Assembly: GCA_018136815.1 (NCBI GenBank)
Contig: CM030934.1
Coordinates: 3,239,070 to 3,303,069, forward strand
Direction of reading: 5' to 3'
DNA: 64,000 bases
Origin: Isochrysis galbana
Taxonomy: Eukaryota > Haptophyta > Isochrysidales > Isochrysidaceae
The first letter of the stretch is position 1. Each line of letters begins with the position of its first letter. Position numbers and translations under genes: made by a program. The notes beneath the pieces were generated by a model. It was not told where the DNA came from, ran no database searches, and was given only the letters and a program-made list of their open reading frames with translations. Below, piece by piece: positions 30,396 through 40,359 of this stretch.

Positions 30396-32357
30396 ATGGT
30401 GTCCTCGACCACCACCTCCCACCCTTCCGCCATGCCCCCCACCCTGCGCACACTCGGCTTCCCGACGCCCGAGCGCTGGTCTCGTGCCCACGCCCACGCT
30501 CTCGAGGGCGTCCACGCCACATCCTGTACAGGATCCCTAGCTTCCTCAGTCCTCTCTTCTGTTGCCGAGCTCTCCTCTTGGGACCAATGGTACAAACACC
30601 CGCCTCTCCTCTCCAATGGGCATGTGCACACGATCGTCGCCGCCAAGATGCGACGCACCCGTCCCGTCGCATACTACCGACAGCTGCTTACCACGCCAGA
30701 CGGAGGCACGCTCGCGCTCGATCTGCTCGCCGGCGTGCGGAGGGCAGCTGCTCGGCGCTCGGCCGAGCGCTGGCCGCGCCTACGCGCCCTCGCGCGCGGC
30801 GCCTTCATCGCCGGCGCCGAGGAGGACGCCGATGGGATGGACACGGCTTTTGTGCGCCAGCCACCGCCGCTGAGCCCGGACAGGCCGATGCTGCTGCTCG
30901 CCTCGGGGCTTGGCGGCGGCTCGCAGGACACATACGTGCGCTCGATGGCGGCGGCAGCGGCCGAGCGCGGCTGGCAGGTGGCCGTGATCAATATGCGCGC
31001 GTGCGGCAACTCGCCCGTCACGTCGCCCCGGCTGTTCTCCGCATACCGGTGCGCGCCGGCCGCCCGCACCTCCTTGGACGCGCGCGCGCGCCCCACACCC
31101 GCGCTGTGCGCTCCCCCGACCTCAAGCCCTCCTGCCCTTATGCACGCGCACAGGGGCGCCAACGACGACGTGCGCACGGCTGTCGAGTGGTTGCGGCGTG
31201 AGCGGCTCGGCGGCGGGGGCGTGCTTGCAGGCCTGGGCTGGTCGAACTCGGGCACCATCCTCAACAACGTCCTGGCTGAGCAGGCGACGACTCACCCCGG
31301 CGACGGCCACCGAATCGATGCTTGTGCCGCCATCGCGACGCCGCTGAACATGCCCGCCAATTCGGCCAATCTTCAGAGGCCTTTCCACAAACAGGTGACG
31401 GCTGGCTCACTGCGAGGCTGTACTGTGCCTCGTGCCTGTCGACCACCCGCCTCGCCCCCCCTCCCGCCGCAGGTCTACGATCGCAATCTCGGCAAGTCGC
31501 TGCGCACGCTGTGGGCAGCCGCGCGCCACCAGTACCTCGACCCGAGCACAGGCGAGGTGCGGCCCGTGGCGCGTTGGGATGGCAAGGGGCACTTCCTCGT
31601 CGATGACGAGCTCGCCTCGTGCGCCAACTCGATCCGAGAGCTGGACGAGGCTGTCACGAGGCGGCAGTACGGGTGCGCGCCCCGGCCGCACGGGCGGTAG
31701 AGTGGGCGGCAAAGCCTGCTCGCCGTGCGATGCACAGGCACCCGCGGCAGCATGCGCGGGCGCTCAGTCGCTCTCGCTCCCGCTCCCGCTCGCTCAGCTA
31801 CGAGTCGGTCGACCACTACTACGCGGCGGCATCGAGTGACCAGCGCCTTTCGCAGATCGCGACGCCGCTCCTGCTTCTCAACGCGTACGATGACCCGATC
31901 GTGCCCGGATATTCTCTGCAACGGGCCGTGGAGGTGAGGCTTGCGAGAGTGAGACGCGGCTGGGCTCGCCACTGACGGCTCACTGGCGAACGCTGCTTGT
32001 CGTTCCCCTTATCGGACGGCACGCCGGCTGCCCACTGCACTGCGAACGCTGCGGCGGCTCCAGTCCCCCTTCCCCTACGCGCTTCCGTCGCCGTCCGCGC
32101 TCCTCCCCAAGCGCACCTCTCACTCCTGGGCGCCGCGACGCCATTCGTAGGCGGCTCGCGAGAATGAGAAGATCGTCATGGTCATCACGTCATATGGCGG
32201 CCACCTTGGCTGGTGCGAGCGTGGGGACGGGAGCGGTGGGCTGCTCGGGCCATGGGGAGGGTCGACATGGGTCGAGAGAGTGGCGTGTGGCTTCTTGGAG
32301 ACGTCGCTCGGTATCGAGCCGTCGATCGGCCTGCCAATGTGCGATGTGTTTGAGTAG
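30396..32357 (+). CDS. Alpha/beta hydrolase, YheT/EMB8 (ABHD1/ABHD3) family
   Basis: Exons 30396-31048, 31154-31394, 31473-31672, 31798-31933 and 32151-32357 join in phase to 478 residues ending at TAG. The fold is recognisable throughout: RRTRPVAYYRQLLTTPDGGT, then the oxyanion strand LLLASGLGGGSQDTYVR, INMRACGNSPVTSPRLFSAY, and the nucleophile elbow GLGWSNSGTIL. The Asp of the triad is in LLLNAYDDPIVP and the His in SYGGHLGWCE. The introns are short (78-217 nt), GT-AG, and begin GTGCG, GTGAC or GTGAG. Members hydrolyse esters or phospholipids; the substrate here cannot be told. The N-terminal 60 residues are poorly conserved and may be a targeting segment. Confidence 0.9.
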
Positions 32358-32960
32358 CTGCGGCGAGGGACGTCAGCTCACAAGCGCGCCGAGGCATTGT
32401 CGTAGGCATCGCTGTGTGGGCTAGCTGCACGTTTAGGATGGCTTACTAAGCAGCTCACGTGCCGAGCCTAGTCTGACGGCCGCTCAGATAGGCCGCCGTC
32501 CGGTGGAAGGATCGCACCCCCGACAAGCTTATTGGCACTTCCGGTTGACCTCGTTCTGATTCGGAAGTCACGCAGTGGCGGCGGCGGCAGCGGGATGCCC
32601 TAGGCACATCCTCTTGCTGGCACGCGCTATCGAAGTATTCATCGCTTTCGTGTACTTGTGGTCTCGGTCACCTCAGTCGACGGCTTATGGGGCCGCCGTC
32701 TGGCAGCGCTCAGGTGCTCGCCGCACTCACTTCCATCAGATGGCGCTCTCTGCGCCAAATGCGCGTGCGATATGCCATGACAGCGTGAGCTCCGTGTGCG
32801 GCACTTGAATATCGACTGTTGCGAGGACGCTTCTCTGAGCCTGTGTCCTGTGTGCCCACGAGGGCGTTTTGGCATGTGGCCGCCCATGCTAGTGCTTGTG
32901 GTCGCTGCTCGCCGCTGCCGAATACGTCAGCATATTTGATATTTTTCGTGTTTGCTCGTA
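32358..32960. other. Intergenic, no feature recognised
   Basis: No repeat, RNA or gene is apparent. It separates the hydrolase stop from a LINE head. Confidence 0.4.
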
Positions 32961-32970
32961 GACATCACAA

Positions 32971-33800
32971 CTATCAGTAAACCGATAGGGTCATGGAGCG
33001 CGCGCCGCCTCCCACCATTGCTGCCGCCGCCCTCGCCGAGATCGACGATCTGTTGATGGTCGATGGACACGCCGCTGTCGCCGAAGCGACTGCGACTAGA
33101 CGACACGCCCCGACCAGGTGGGCGCATAGGAGCCACCCCACCACACCCCTGCACCACCGCGAACAGCGCACGAACAGCTCGCATGGAGGCAGCCATGCTG
33201 GACCACAGGACCCACCTCACCCTCCACAGCCACATCCACCGCAATCCACTAGCTGAACGCTCCACTAAGGAAGGCCCCCCGGCCTGGCCCCTACACTTAC
33301 ACTGGCCCGCGGTACTGCAGGGTTTCCCCCTACCTGGCCCGGCAACTGCATCCCCGCCCCCACTGAAACCTTGCCCGCTTTGGCTTTTCCGCACTACCCG
33401 CCCCCTCCTGAAGACGAGGGCGGTGCCCCACCCCCACCCTCCGACTCAGAGGGTGGGTACGAGCCCTATACTGAGCGCGCCGGCTACATACATGCCGATC
33501 GCCTCGGTCGTACCCCAGTCGCCCCTCTCTCTCCTCCCGGAATGGAAGCCTCCCAGATGCCCGCAGGGTGCCCGGCCACCCATTTGCCCCCTTCGCCAAC
33601 GTTCTGCCGCCGATGTCCGCCGCCTCCCCAGAGCTGAGCGCGGTGGAGCTGCGCTGCATGGAAATGTCGCATTCGCGATGTCTCAGAGGCAAAAAGAAAT
33701 AACAGTAAAAGAGAAACAGTAAAAACAGTAAAAGGAACAGAGGAAGAAAGAAGACGAAGAGTGAAAAAGAAGAGAAAAAAACCCAGAGTATATAGGGCGG
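32971..33800 (+). mobile_element. LINE head of the CTATCAGT-hairpin family
   Basis: Hairpin ctatcagtaaaccgatag (32971-32988), then GGTC and the ATG of an ORF1-like frame at 32993. The first 140 bp match the copy at 2907-3100. An A-rich run with repeated acagtaaaa units (33705-33740) near the right may be a tail of this or another element. Confidence 0.5.
32993..33256 (+). pseudogene. LINE ORF1-like fragment, frameshifted
   Basis: Frame one reads MERAPPPTIAAAALAEIDDL. The family continuation MDTPLSPKRLRLDD appears in another frame from 33063, so a small indel near 33055 broke the ORF. That second frame stays open to 33722 but loses similarity after about 45 residues. Confidence 0.45.
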
Positions 33801-33842
33801 TTCTCAGCCCTTCCCATCGGCCCTATGGCTACGTAAACTCTC

Positions 33843-33915
33843 ACGTGGCATAGTGGTTCAACCCACCGCCTCCACCAACCTTTTGCTCTGGGTCGCGAGT
33901 TCGAGTCCGGACGGA
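33843..33915 (+). ncRNA. tRNA-like sequence with A and B boxes (SINE head or decayed tRNA)
   Basis: tggcatagtgg fits a Pol III A box and gagttcgagtcc fits a B box, about 45 nt apart. A D-arm-like stem (gtgg/ccac) is possible, but the T stem does not pair well and no standard acceptor or anticodon arm can be drawn. It is therefore more likely a tRNA-derived repeat head than a working tRNA. Confidence 0.35.
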
Positions 33916-34002
33916 GCGCTCTGCAGTTCGAGCCCCGCTCCTTCTCCTCGCCGCTCTTCTTCTACCAGTAAATTCCACGCTCTTCTTCTACAGTTAAATT
34001 CC

Positions 34003-34560
34003 AGAACCTACTTTTATAAGTGGGGGTCAATGGGGGCCTCGCGCCCCCCCCTCTCCATCGCGGACACCCCCCGGGGTGGGCCCGTACAATCAACCTCAGC
34101 CCCTGCCCTTTGGCAGGGGCTGGGCAATCAACACTCTGGCCCAGACCCCTAGCTAGTGGGCGCGGGCCGAGACTCGCACTCCCACGCCCAGCATGGGCCT
34201 GCCCTCGAGCTGACTCCCCCCCCTCCCCTGGTCGCCAGGCATACAGAGGCCACTGGGAGGCTCCAATGGCCAGCGTGGCAAGCGTGGGAGAGGCAGGGGG
34301 GGCCAGGGGCTGAGCCCCAGCCTCCACTGCCCCCTGAGCTGCCCTTGCTGGCCCTCTGGGAGCCCCCAAAGGCCCTCTGAGAGCAGGCCGTGGCGCGCCG
34401 CATGGCGACGCGCCGCAGGGAGAGGGGCGGAGGAGAATGGAGAGAGGGAGAGGGGGGAATTTGCGCCCCCCCCGATGGAGTGCGGTAAGAAACGGGCCCC
34501 GTTTGCGTTAGCAAACGGGCGAAGGGGGGCGGCTGGCGACAGGAGGGGCGAGAAGAAGGG
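34003..34560 (+). mobile_element. LINE head with ACTTTTATAAGT hairpin
   Basis: Hairpin acttttataagt is followed by GGGGGTCAATGGGGGCCTCG and a C run, as on the minus strand at 9490-9590. The region to 34480 shares the PQPPLPPEL-coding block with the complete derivative at 23142-23892 and parts of 52399-53274. It was later the target of the LINE inserted at 34587. Confidence 0.5.
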
Positions 34561-34586
34561 AGTGGCTCAAGACGTCCCTGTGGCAG

Positions 34587-35093
34587 TTCGCCGACGATCC
34601 GACGTGCCGCTTTTGTGGCATAGCCCCCGAGAGCTCCACCCACATAGCCACGTGCATCGCGACGGCACCCATCTTCGAATTCATAGAAGGGCTTCTGGGG
34701 ACAAATCTGAGGCCGGGCTCCGAGATAGCCCAACGTATCTTTTGCTACCAGGTAGACAGGCCGCATCCCTCCTCGGGGTACTTAGGTATCCTGGCGTGGA
34801 GATACATCCTCACGGACTTTTATAACATCCAATATGGTAACGCGGACGGTAGGTCCGTTAGAACAATCTTGAGAGCGATCCTTACGAGATACCACTTATT
34901 AGTAACGGCGAAGGTCGGTTTCTTTCAAAGGCTAAAAAAACAACGCGAGAACATGGGGCTACACGCCCCGAGCAACAAACATATCCGGAAAATGATAAGC
35001 CCCCTGTATACTATAGACAAGGATTTCAACCTAGGAGCATCAGAAGACCTCTTGCAGGCGGCGAGAGGACTGGACATAAGAAACATCACCTAG
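34587..35093 (+). CDS. LINE family II ORF2 C-terminus with CCHC knuckle
   Basis: The frame runs from the truncation point to TAG. It starts FADDPTCRFCGIAPESSTHIATC, where the Cys/His knuckle is C-x2-C-x8-H-x4-C, and continues with LGILAWRYILTDFYNIQYG. That block corresponds to LIAWRYIIGDFYRVEFD of family I and shows common ancestry despite low similarity elsewhere. The final 70 residues include a basic helix (FFQRLKKQRENMG) and HIRKMISPLYTIDKDFNLGAS, matching the position of the family I block ending VERLA. No stop or frameshift is seen, so the copy is young, but with no reverse transcriptase it is dead. Confidence 0.8.
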   Translation, partial: FADDPTCRFCGIAPESSTHIATCIATAPIFEFIEGLLGTNLRPGSEIAQRIFCYQVDRPHPSSGYLGILAWRYILTDFYNIQYGNADGRSVRTILRAILTRYHLLVTAKVGFFQRLKKQRENMGLHAPSNKHIRKMISPLYTIDKDFNLGASEDLLQAARGLDIRNIT

Positions 35094-35394
35094 GGTAGCC
35101 CAATCTTTTCATAGGAACCGCACCGGATACCAATAAGGACCTCACGCTATATTAATGAGGAAAAACCCGAGCCGAATCTGGATCAAGAGACGAGCCACAA
35201 TCTCCCACCCCCTTCTCTCCAACTCCCGGCCGAAGCAGCGCGCGCGGCCTCCCTGGAACCAGCTTCTCCGCCAGAGAGGGAACTGGGGAAGGGGAAGGGG
35301 GTTGTTTAGGGGTTAAGGTTGGGTAGTAGGGAGGTACACTAGCAAGCTGCCTCACGCCGTGTACGTAGCGGGAATTTTTAAGAAGATTTTTTTT
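34587..35394 (+). mobile_element. 5'-truncated family II LINE with 20-bp target duplication
   Basis: tcaagacgtccctgtggcag is present at 34567-34586 and 35395-35414, bracketing an 808-bp insert. It contains the ORF2 C-terminus, a 300-bp 3' UTR shared with 838-1109 and 41186-41518, and a tail reading TTAAGAAGA plus T (to 35394). Confidence 0.92.
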
Positions 35395-35414
35395 TCAAGA
35401 CGTCCCTGTGGCAG

Positions 35415-35925
35415 GTATCGGGGGGCGCAGTCATTTATTTCTTCGAGGACTGCTCGCGGCGCGAGCTGTAAGGGCCGTTCTGCTTCACGACGAGAGGTCC
35501 CTCCCCCCCCCCCGGTGTTTTTCCCCGGAGAGTCGGCCGGCGTCGACCGGTCCGCCTCAATGGGTTTTCCCTCATTGTAACTTGTGGGGAGTTATAATGG
35601 GAGCCGGGGGTTTGCGAGGGGGGAGATTTGAAGGGATGCATTGGTGTATGTGTCTGTGCCATCACTTCAAGGCGTGCGGGCAAGTGCGCTAAGGGGTGTC
35701 GTGATAGTACCGGGTCTGATGGTAATCATCTACATACATGAAGTCGATGTCCTCACCCAAACCCAAGTCCTCTATAGGTGGGAATTGATTCGTAGTGCAA
35801 TACTCCCACAGAAGCTTCCCGTTGCGACGTCCAGACAGGTGAGGTGACACTTGACGGGTCTCTTCGTCTGGTTCCATAGGACGCTTCACAGAAGAGGAGG
35901 CCATCGCGATTCTGGTACGCGGGGA
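35415..35925. other. Pre-insertion sequence, no gene recognised
   Basis: Continues the target of the LINE at 34587. Short frames only. Confidence 0.35.
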
Positions 35926-36125
35926 GGGGAGAGGAGGGCTCTGAAGGGAGAGGAGGGCTCTGAAGGGAGAGGAGGGCTCTGAAGGGAGAGGGGGGCTGGT
36001 AGGCAATGCAGGGCGGCAGGGGGGCGGAGAACTGCTCAACTGCAGGGCAACAGCTCAACTGCAGGGCAAACTGCTCAACTGCAGGGCAACTGTTCAACTG
36101 CAGGGCAACTGCTCAACTGCAGGGC
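35926..36125. repeat. Two adjacent minisatellites
   Basis: 35926-35998 has about four copies of a 20-bp unit, gggctctgaagggagaggag. 36027-36125 has about six copies of an 18-19-bp unit around gctcaactgcagggcaa. The two units are unrelated. Confidence 0.9.
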
Positions 36126-36244
36126 AATTGCTCACCCTTCCCTCGTCTCCTCCATATAGACGTGTGACGAAACTTGTTGTCTGCTTTTACGCGGTCGGTG
36201 CTCTTTGGTGTAACTCATCAGTGCTCTTTGGTGTGAGACGTGGA

Positions 36245-36412
36245 TCGTGAATTCCAACGAGATATCGACCCTGCCCCCAAGTCGAGTGAATGGAGTCAGA
36301 CCACGTGTGGGTTTCAACATGTGAAGTGTCCAGTTGAGTCAAGTAACCTCCAGGTGACAACGAAAGGTGTTAGCAGGGATGGGGATAATTGAACGCTTTT
36401 GGTCTGCAGCGC
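36245..36412 (+). repeat. Dispersed repeat, related copy at 9318-9485
   Basis: Same ordered blocks as the copy at 9318, ending gggataattgaacgctttt. See that entry. Confidence 0.6.
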
Positions 36413-36654
36413 AGTTCACCAAGCAGCTCGCCGCGGTCACCGACGCGATCGAGAAGGGTGCCCCCGCTTCACGGGCTGCATCCATCGCCCCTTCCAAGCC
36501 CGGAGAGGACGGGCTCGCACCCTCCGATGGACCGATGGACCGCCGCCACCCACGTCGCCACCGCGGCCCCCTCAAAAAGCCCCCTAAAGCCTCCATCGCC
36601 ACCGGCGCCACCGCTCACCGAACCCCTCGTCGTCTTCGTCCGATTCGTCGCATT

Positions 36655-36765
36655 CGTCCCGGTCCCTTTGCTCTGGGGCCGCCATTTTCGGCTCGTTATA
36701 GACCACCAAGCTCTACGTTGGCTACGACACGATGAAGGATGGGGAGTGGACTGCAGCTGTGCTAG
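36655..36765 (+). pseudogene. Ty3/gypsy RNase H fragment
   Basis: The frame reads LLWGRHFRLVIDHQALRWL, the well-known gypsy RNase H signature (YLxGRxFxLxTDHxALxWL), with the catalytic Asp of DHQ present. Only about 35 residues match. Flanking sequence on both sides is unrelated, so this is a small relic of an LTR retrotransposon. Confidence 0.6.
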
Positions 36766-37634
36766 GGGTGGGGAGGAAATGTAACGTGTTCTGTACGAGG
36801 CGAGCGCGGGACTCGGCGCCGCGGCATGCGAGGGGAGGGACCGGGACGAGGGGACTCTGAGACCGACGAGCAAGCCGCAGGAGCACGCTCCACAGGGTGG
36901 GTCGGCAGAGGGAGGTAGGGGTCAGACATGAGCACGAGGGAGCGCACGTGAGAGACTCAATGCGACAGAGAGGATAAAGAGAGAACACGCGGGAAACTGA
37001 ACACAGAGGGAAACGAGGCGAACACTAACGCAACACGCAACCGGGGCGGGGGAAAGGAAGAAGGAAGGGGAAGATGGATGGAAGGAGGGGGCGCGGAAGG
37101 GGAGCGCCCTCCGAGGGGGAACGTGCCCGTATGCCGTATGGAAGGGGAAGAGGAACAAGGAAGGAGCCGCGATCACATAAGAGAGAGGGAAGGAAGGGAT
37201 CGCGGGAATGAACATACACTCCGGGAACGGGAAAGATGGGGAGAGCTGGCGGAGCGGGTCCGAATGGTGGAGGGGAGCCAGCGACCTACAATTGGAACGG
37301 GCTCGCTGCGCCCCCCCCTACCCGCAACAGGTTTTGTGTGTGTGTGTTCCTTGGGTTATAATGCGGTCGTGTGTGTCGTGGCTTGTCGTGTTGGTGCAAG
37401 GCTAGTGCCACTACTAGTGCGGCAATGCGGCAATAACGGCGCACCAATGCACTAATAGCTCTAGTTGATTTATTTTTCTTGGACAGGCGAAAACAGATGC
37501 CCACAGGAGAGGATGGCACATGGACTGCAGGAACCCATTGAAGGCCCGACCTACATTGCGCCTCCCCTGCCCGCCCCTTCCCGCCCGCTACAATTGTGCT
37601 GAGTGCGTCACCATTTGGACTCCAAACTCAACAC
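36766..37634. other. No gene recognised; GA-rich degenerate repeat
   Basis: The segment 36780-37260 is rich in gggaaacg-, gagcacgagg- and gaggagg-like words that loosely resemble 46850-47250 and the reverse complement of 40500-40930. I regard it as a diffuse repeat without defined ends. Confidence 0.35.
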
Positions 37635-38915
37635 TCAACGGAATACACCCGTAGGATCGTACCCGTCGAGAAGCTCGTAAACGGCAGGCGTCACTCCGTG
37701 TTCGAGGGGGATGGCATGTCTCTTCCCGGGGTGAACACGGATTTGTCCCGGAAATGCATCGGATAAAGCCTCGAACGTTCTGCGTAAGCAATCCTCACTT
37801 CCTTGCTGGTACCTCGACAGGGTGACGGAGTAGAAGTCCTCTTCTGCGGCTGGACCGGTGCGGCCGACGTACCCGTTTCCGGCGAGGTATACCTGAGAGC
37901 GGAATACATAGCGGAATACACCGAGGCCGACGTATGCACTGGCCCCAAAAGAGCACCAGTTGCGTATCGGTCTTGACAAACCTTGCCCTAGCAACAGACG
38001 AGCGACACTCCATCGCAGGCTAACGGGGAAGAAGAATTCAAACTCGATGTAGTGCATTCCTGCCTGTAGGGTCCGCCCGCTTGTAGTATCAGATATCGTT
38101 CCATCAATGTCCATCAACTGCCTTCGCTCAACTTCCTCCGTGCTCCAGTCAATGCTGCCCACGGTCCCAGCGTTGTAAGGCACGTTGGTCTTCACCCAGA
38201 GGAGATTGATGAGCTGCATTGGCTCCCGACGCGTCCACGGCGTCCAGAGCAGGTGCAAGAAGCTACGCCTCCAAACCTGGCGCTGCACAACGTCGAAGCA
38301 CGCACGCACAATGATGCCTGTCTGTCCACCACCACCAACAGTGAGCATGAAGAGCTCCTCACCGCGATACGATCGGACCAGCGTGCCATTCGCCAGAACT
38401 ACGTCTACCCATCGTGTGATGTCGGCAAAGGAGCGAATACCATCATGGTGCACATTAGTTGCCAGCAGGCCGCCGACTGTCTGCGACATGTTGGCGTTCA
38501 TGCAGTTGCCCCGTGCTTCCAGCTGCAAACCTCGCTCGCGCAGGAAGACGGAGATGGAAAAGAATTGTGTGCCGCCGCCGGCAGTGATGAGCGAGCTTCC
38601 GTCAACACCCTGGCCGAGCTCAAAGCTGGTGAGCTCTCCCCCCGTCAGCCGCAAATAAACCGCGTCGTCTATAAAATAGTCCGTCCAGCTCCAGCCAGAT
38701 CCGAGGACACGCACCTTGAGGTTGGCCGCAGCGGCAACCGTTACTTCGTGCTGAACCTGCGAGAGGTTCTGGGCGTGGATGGCATACGCCGCGCGCAGAG
38801 GACGACCACCATACCCCGTGAAGTAGTCGATCAGCTCGTACGCATCGGCATGCCTCGAGAGGGAGCAGAGGAGCAGAAGCGAGAGCAGCGGGTGTGCGTG
38901 GCGGCTGTCGTGCAT
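37635..38915 (-). CDS. Secreted FAD-linked oxidase, aldonolactone oxidase-like
   Basis: 426 residues, single exon. A signal peptide (HPLLSLLLLCSLSRHADA) is followed by a PCMH-type FAD-binding domain: RVLGSGWSWTDYF, the strand LITAGGGTQFFSISVFLRERG, and MSQTVGGLLATNVHHDG. These correspond to the G(H)SF and TVAG-STGTHG positions of D-arabinono-1,4-lactone and L-gulonolactone oxidases. The C-terminal ALO-type domain ends RVHPGKRHAIPLEHG and LLDGYDPTGVFR, the typical close of the family (HxGK and fDPxGlF). Likely reaction: oxidation of a sugar lactone or related alcohol with O2, in the secretory path or outside the cell. The substrate is not determinable. The His normally joined to FAD in plant BBE-type enzymes is not evident, which favours the ALO side. 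Confidence 0.8.
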   Translation of the reverse strand: MHDSRHAHPLLSLLLLCSLSRHADAYELIDYFTGYGGRPLRAAYAIHAQNLSQVQHEVTVAAAANLKVRVLGSGWSWTDYFIDDAVYLRLTGGELTSFELGQGVDGSSLITAGGGTQFFSISVFLRERGLQLEARGNCMNANMSQTVGGLLATNVHHDGIRSFADITRWVDVVLANGTLVRSYRGEELFMLTVGGGGQTGIIVRACFDVVQRQVWRRSFLHLLWTPWTRREPMQLINLLWVKTNVPYNAGTVGSIDWSTEEVERRQLMDIDGTISDTTSGRTLQAGMHYIEFEFFFPVSLRWSVARLLLGQGLSRPIRNWCSFGASAYVGLGVFRYVFRSQVYLAGNGYVGRTGPAAEEDFYSVTLSRYQQGSEDCLRRTFEALSDAFPGQIRVHPGKRHAIPLEHGVTPAVYELLDGYDPTGVFR

Positions 38916-38984
38916 CTCAGCCCTCTCTCTTCCCCTGCGTGGCAGACCAGCAAACGAAGGTCAGTCGCTTCCACTCCCCGGCGG

Positions 38985-39180
38985 CTGCTCCGCCCCCCCC
39001 CCCCCCCCGCCTCCCCCCCTCGGCTTAACGGCCGAAGTTTCTCCTCTTCTTCTCCCTTCCCTTCCCCTTTCTCGTGCTCCACGCGCCCGCCCCCCCGCCC
39101 CCGCCCGCCCCTATCCCCCCCCCCCCTCCCGCCCCCCCCCCCCCCCCCCCCTCCCGCCCCCCCCCGCCCCCCTCGCCCTC
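38985..39180. repeat. Poly-C tracts
   Basis: Several runs of 8 to about 18 C interrupted by single T or G, immediately upstream of the oxidase gene. Frames here are compositional. Confidence 0.85.
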
Positions 39181-39309
39181 CGTTTCCGAGGAGAGAGCGA
39201 CGGAGCCTCGCACGCGCTCTCTCCCGCCTTCTTCAAGAGACTCTCTCGAGGTCTCCGAGGAGCCGAGGAGAGGAGGACCTCCTTCCCCTCGGCCTCGCCG
39301 AGTGCCCGG

Positions 39310-39530
39310 CTTCAGATAGTAGCAGTCAAGTACACCCGCACAGCTTGTTTGAAGAGGTGTTTGGCCCCACCCTTATGGGGCCCAGTGATAGTCAGCAACA
39401 TTGTGTAGATCATAGGCATGAACATAGCGCTAGCGCAACGGCGAGAACACGTGTCCCCGACAACACCCCATGTTGCCACTATGGGAGTAGAACCTACACA
39501 TATACAAAAGAACTCACTTGAGTCCACACA
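39310..39530 (-). mobile_element. Copia 3' LTR candidate with adjacent polypurine tract
   Basis: On the minus strand the Copia coding remnant is followed by a polypurine tract, gctgagggggag (39531-39542), and then TGTGTGGACTC, a fitting LTR start. A TATA-like tgtatatgtg occurs about 30 nt in (near 39498). The outer LTR end, which should finish in CA, is not fixed. Confidence 0.45.
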
Positions 39531-39545
39531 CTCCCCCTCAGCGTG

Positions 39546-39760
39546 CTAATGCTGATTAGGACAGACACGTTCATTAAGTAGTGACGATCGGTGACGGAGG
39601 AATGTGGTCTTGTCCAAGCACTTAGTGAATATATCAGCTGTCATCTGTGATGTGGATATCCAGTGAGGAACGGAGATACGATTGAGGATTGAGGAATTGT
39701 TCCCGAGCATATAGCAGCCATCGTTCATATGTCGTATTCCATACGATGACAGACTTTTAC
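39546..39760 (-). pseudogene. Ty1/Copia RNase H C-terminal fragment
   Basis: The frame ending at 39546 contains ISTSQMTADIFTKCLDKTTFLRHRSS, cited here in part as TSQMTADIFTKCL, which is the universal end of Copia polyproteins (xTxxxxADIxTKxLxxxxFxxLR). The upstream IRHMNDG stretch matches the preceding KHIDIRxH segment. Everything further upstream of the polyprotein is missing. Confidence 0.7.
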
Positions 39761-40133
39761 TTCTAACATGTGGGTTATTTTAAGCCTCAAGGTCTCGTCG
39801 ATTGGTATACCGCCTCTTCTCTTACTTTCTCTCGATGTCATCAAATGTTCCATGACGGTCTTTTGTCTTCTCTTCGTCCATCGGTTGTAGCTCCCCAGCG
39901 AGGTCTGCCCTCGTTGTGCCGACTCCTCTGTCGCATGTTTGCGCGTTGCTGAATTACCCTGGTGCCGACGCCTGACCGTCCGTCCAGGTGTGGTTAGTTT
40001 TCGCCCTGTTTGGTTTAGTTTGTGCGGTTCTGTGTCCTTAACCTTTTTGAGTCCATGCGTTGTAGTCTCCCGTGTCTACCTCGGACCTAAGAAGCTCTCA
40101 TTCTCATTCTCCCTCTCTTCCACTAGCTCGCTA
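39761..40133. other. No gene recognised
   Basis: AT-richer than its surroundings, with no convincing coding motif. It may be the remainder of the sequence into which the Copia relic inserted. Confidence 0.35.
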
Positions 40134-40359
40134 GCACAGTGTGAGAAAAAGTCCCGCTGGGGGACAATAAGAAAAAACTGGGCTCAAGCAGACAAGTCCC
40201 CGGCACCCGGGGAGACAGCCGCGAGAGGCGAGGCCGAAGAGGCGAATTCTCTCGGGGGAGGATTAGAGAGGGTGAGGGCCTGGTGAAACAACTGTAATGC
40301 GGCGACCGGGAAACATCAGTTCTCTGTCGTTACACCGACAAATGACGTGACAACTCTAC
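40134..40359 (+). repeat. Dispersed repeat, inverted copy at 53624-53857
   Basis: The reverse complement of 53624-53857 aligns over the full length, including gagaaaaagtcccgctgggg, gcacccggggagacagccg, attagagagggtgagggcc and atgacgtgacaactctac. The sharp shared ends suggest a single mobile unit of about 230 bp. No coding, and terminal inverted repeats are not obvious. Confidence 0.75.

Noticed and set aside
33843-33915. Functional tRNA gene
   Set aside because: The T stem and acceptor stem do not pair; only the Pol III boxes are convincing.
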